Positions 62,441-64,000 of a stretch of 64,000 bases of DNA are shown here, piece after piece (positions within the stretch are counted from its first letter, which is position 1; the number at the start of each line of letters is the position of its first letter). The notes beneath the pieces were generated by a model that made no database searches, was not told where the DNA came from, and worked only from the letters and a program-made list of their open reading frames with translations. This DNA comes from Parapedobacter defluvii (lineage in GTDB: Bacteria > Bacteroidota > Bacteroidia > Sphingobacteriales > Sphingobacteriaceae). The stretch spans positions 62,380 to 126,379 of the forward strand of contig NZ_BMIK01000010.1 in NCBI RefSeq assembly GCF_014642075.1, read 5' to 3'. A program made the translations under genes and the position numbers.

Positions 62441-63742
62441 ATGTCGGATTTCCTTACTTTTCTCGGCAGGCTGCACCCTATTGTCGTTCACCTTCCAATC
62501 GGATTTTTGCTACTGGCTGTTTTGCTGGATCTGGCTGCATGGAGAGCGCGTTTCCACTACTTACGGCAGGCTGTGCCTTTCGTGCTGTTCGTCGGTTTCC
62601 TATCGGCCGTAGTCGCTTGCCTGTTTGGTTATCTCCTGTCTTTGACGGGCGATTATGACGAGGTATTGTTAAACCGCCACAAGGTGTCGGGCATTGCACT
62701 GGCTGTAGGTGCTGGAATCCTCTTGTATATCCGGATACGGATAAACACCTTTTCTCCCCGGATATTTTCGGGCCTGCTCATTGGGATGACGGCGCTGATC
62801 ATTTACAGCGGCCACCAGGGTGGCAATCTCACACACGGCAGCGATTACCTGAGCTTACAAACCCTGCATCAGGAAGAACGGGAGAAACCAGTGTCCGCAT
62901 CTGCTGCTCTGCTGTTTGAAGACGTGGTGCATCCGATACTCAAACAAAAATGTGGGCAATGCCATGGCCCCGGTAAGAAGAAAGGCGAACTTTCGCTCGC
63001 GAGCCACGCCGAACTCATGGAAGGCGGCAAGAGCGGTCCGGCAGTTGTACCTGGCAAGCTGGCGGAAAGCGAATTGTTCCGGCGTATAACACTTGACCCG
63101 GCACATAAGGAATTCATGCCCACAGATGGCAAAACGCCCCTTACAGCAGATGAAACCAACCTCATCGCCTATTGGATAGCGCAGACGCAAGCGGAAACTG
63201 CCAAATCAATGGAGGTGCTCCAGGCAAACGATACCTTGCTCATGCAGGTGGCCAGTGTGCTTGGCTTGGATAAGGGGCCAGCCGGATTGCCCACACTGGG
63301 CAACACGAACGAATACGGACACATCCCCGAAACGTTGGATATTGCGCTGGTAGAGGCGTTGCGTAACAAAGGGCTGAATGTCCGCCTCAACTTACAGAAA
63401 CCCGTTGTGCTGGATGTTACTCTGCCGGACCATTCGGGATTGAAAGCGGAGGACTTCCGCGAAGAACTGCTGCGTGTGGGGAATCACGTCGTCTGGCTAA
63501 ACCTTTCCGACAACAATTTCAAAGATGAAGACCTTGCATTTCTCAAAGACTTACCAAACCTTGAAAAGCTCCGGTTGGAAAACAACCCCCTGACGGACCG
63601 CATTGCTGACTATCTTGAAAACATGCCATACCTGGAAGCACTCAACCTCAATGCCACAGCAGTTACGGCAGCCGGGATCAGCAAGTTGCGAAAAAATCCA
63701 AAGCTGGAACGTATTTATAAAGAATTTCTATTTGGAGACTAA
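62441..63742 (+). CDS. DUF2231-PSCyt1-leucine-rich-repeat protein
   Basis: 433 residues. Four membrane helices at the start (about 10-130), with HPIVVHLPIGFLLLAV as the DUF2231 signature. A PSCyt1 cytochrome-like domain (about 155-245) has the haem motif CGQCH and PTDGKTPL. The C terminus (about 330-425) holds leucine-rich repeats (LNLSDNNFKDEDLAFLKDL, LEKLRLENNPL, LEALNLNATAV). It follows DUF1501 after 10 bp. Its membrane part may link the two exported partners to the respiratory chain. Confidence 0.88.
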   Translation: MSDFLTFLGRLHPIVVHLPIGFLLLAVLLDLAAWRARFHYLRQAVPFVLFVGFLSAVVACLFGYLLSLTGDYDEVLLNRHKVSGIALAVGAGILLYIRIRINTFSPRIFSGLLIGMTALIIYSGHQGGNLTHGSDYLSLQTLHQEEREKPVSASAALLFEDVVHPILKQKCGQCHGPGKKKGELSLASHAELMEGGKSGPAVVPGKLAESELFRRITLDPAHKEFMPTDGKTPLTADETNLIAYWIAQTQAETAKSMEVLQANDTLLMQVASVLGLDKGPAGLPTLGNTNEYGHIPETLDIALVEALRNKGLNVRLNLQKPVVLDVTLPDHSGLKAEDFREELLRVGNHVVWLNLSDNNFKDEDLAFLKDLPNLEKLRLENNPLTDRIADYLENMPYLEALNLNATAVTAAGISKLRKNPKLERIYKEFLFGD

Positions 63743-63999
63743 GTTTGAAGTGAAAAATCCACTTGCCGAAAAAACAGCGTGGGACCGGTGGCTAACGGAA
63801 CGTTATTGCCTATACCTTGACAAAAAAGAAGCAATTTATCGTTATGACATCCACCACAAAGAATGGGAAATTAAACGTGTCGAACTAAAAAGGCTGAACT
63901 TGAACTATAAAAATTGGCGCATTCGGCTTAACCGACAAATCAGACCTCATGCATTATTCAAACGGGGTGGTAGTGGCATGGAAAAGAACAAGAATATAA
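63732..63999 (+). pseudogene. DUF2071 (YqjF-like) C-terminal remnant with frameshift
   Basis: One frame reads TAWDRWLTERYCLYLDKK and YDIHHKEWEIKRVEL, the C-terminal motifs of DUF2071. Near 63940-63950 the frame must shift by one base; then LMHYSNGVVVAWKRTRI to a TAA at 63997 completes the family's end. The N-terminal half is missing; the sequence overlaps the stop of the preceding gene. Confidence 0.68.
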
Positions 64000-64000
64000 A

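Noticed and set aside
1-64000. CRISPR arrays, retrons or phage-defence islands
   Set aside because: I looked for regular short direct repeats with spacers, cas-type genes, reverse transcriptases and defence-type ATPases and saw none; the 19-base repeats at 33245 occur only twice.

Overview
The window is chromosomal DNA from a Bacteroidota bacterium, most likely family Sphingobacteriaceae (Pedobacter/Parapedobacter-like). The signs are two SusC/SusD pairs, an ECF sigma/FecR/STN-TonB receptor cascade, many lipoproteins with short LxxC signals, a PorP/SprF plus type-B-CTD pair of the type IX secretion system, a LytTR two-component system, and TAnnTTTG-type -7 boxes. Genus and species cannot be read from the sequence alone. 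No rRNA, intact tRNA, CRISPR array or intact insertion sequence was found.

Layout. (1) 1-1000: end of an NmrA-like reductase and a small membrane protein. (2) 1116-11369, plus strand: a polysaccharide-utilisation locus (PUL) led by ECF sigma and FecR, then SusC with an STN domain, SusD, a GH99-like protein, an SGNH hydrolase and a BspA-like lipoprotein; its glycan is unknown. (3) 11747-26729: a fructan-type PUL. A six-gene minus-strand operon (GH32, SusC, SusD, LamG-GH32, sedoheptulokinase-like FGGY kinase, sugar porter) diverges from a GntR/LacI-chimera regulator followed by a GH32-like protein with an altered active site. The shared intergenic region carries repeated TTTACATTT sites. The SusC gene has one in-frame TAG.

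(4) 26861-37000: a patchy region of tandem paralogous lipoproteins, a duplicated 0.4-kb segment, a large unknown lipoprotein, a Gfo/Idh/MocA oxidoreductase, and several decayed genes (barstar-like, MFS, VOC, an IS256-type relic). (5) 37044-40688: a small unknown protein, a RibD/DHFR-like reductase, a CotH-family lipoprotein and a DUF6265-like lipoprotein. (6) 40711-47103: a transglutaminase-like/GNAT fusion, then a LytTR response regulator and its LytS-type kinase embedded with four unknown envelope proteins. Two promoters there share the same tandem-repeat geometry and probably form an autoregulated regulon.

(7) 47172-51940: pirin, DinB, Crp/Fnr regulator, flavodoxin-reductase-like protein, a lipoprotein, and two pseudogene stubs joined head to head. 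(8) 52011-55662: a type IX secretion cargo with Ig-like domains and its PorP/SprF partner. (9) 56001-63742: a small membrane protein, a DoxX-like protein, and a three-gene operon of planctomycete-type proteins (PSCyt1/DUF1549/DUF1553, DUF1501, and DUF2231-PSCyt1-LRR). (10) 63732-63999: a frameshifted DUF2071 gene remnant.

In the fructan PUL the parts fit a known scheme: outer-membrane binding and import (SusD/SusC), fructosidase cleavage (GH32 proteins), inner-membrane uptake (sugar porter), phosphorylation (FGGY kinase) and local control (GntR/LacI chimera). All functions are inferred from motifs and gene order; no database search was run.
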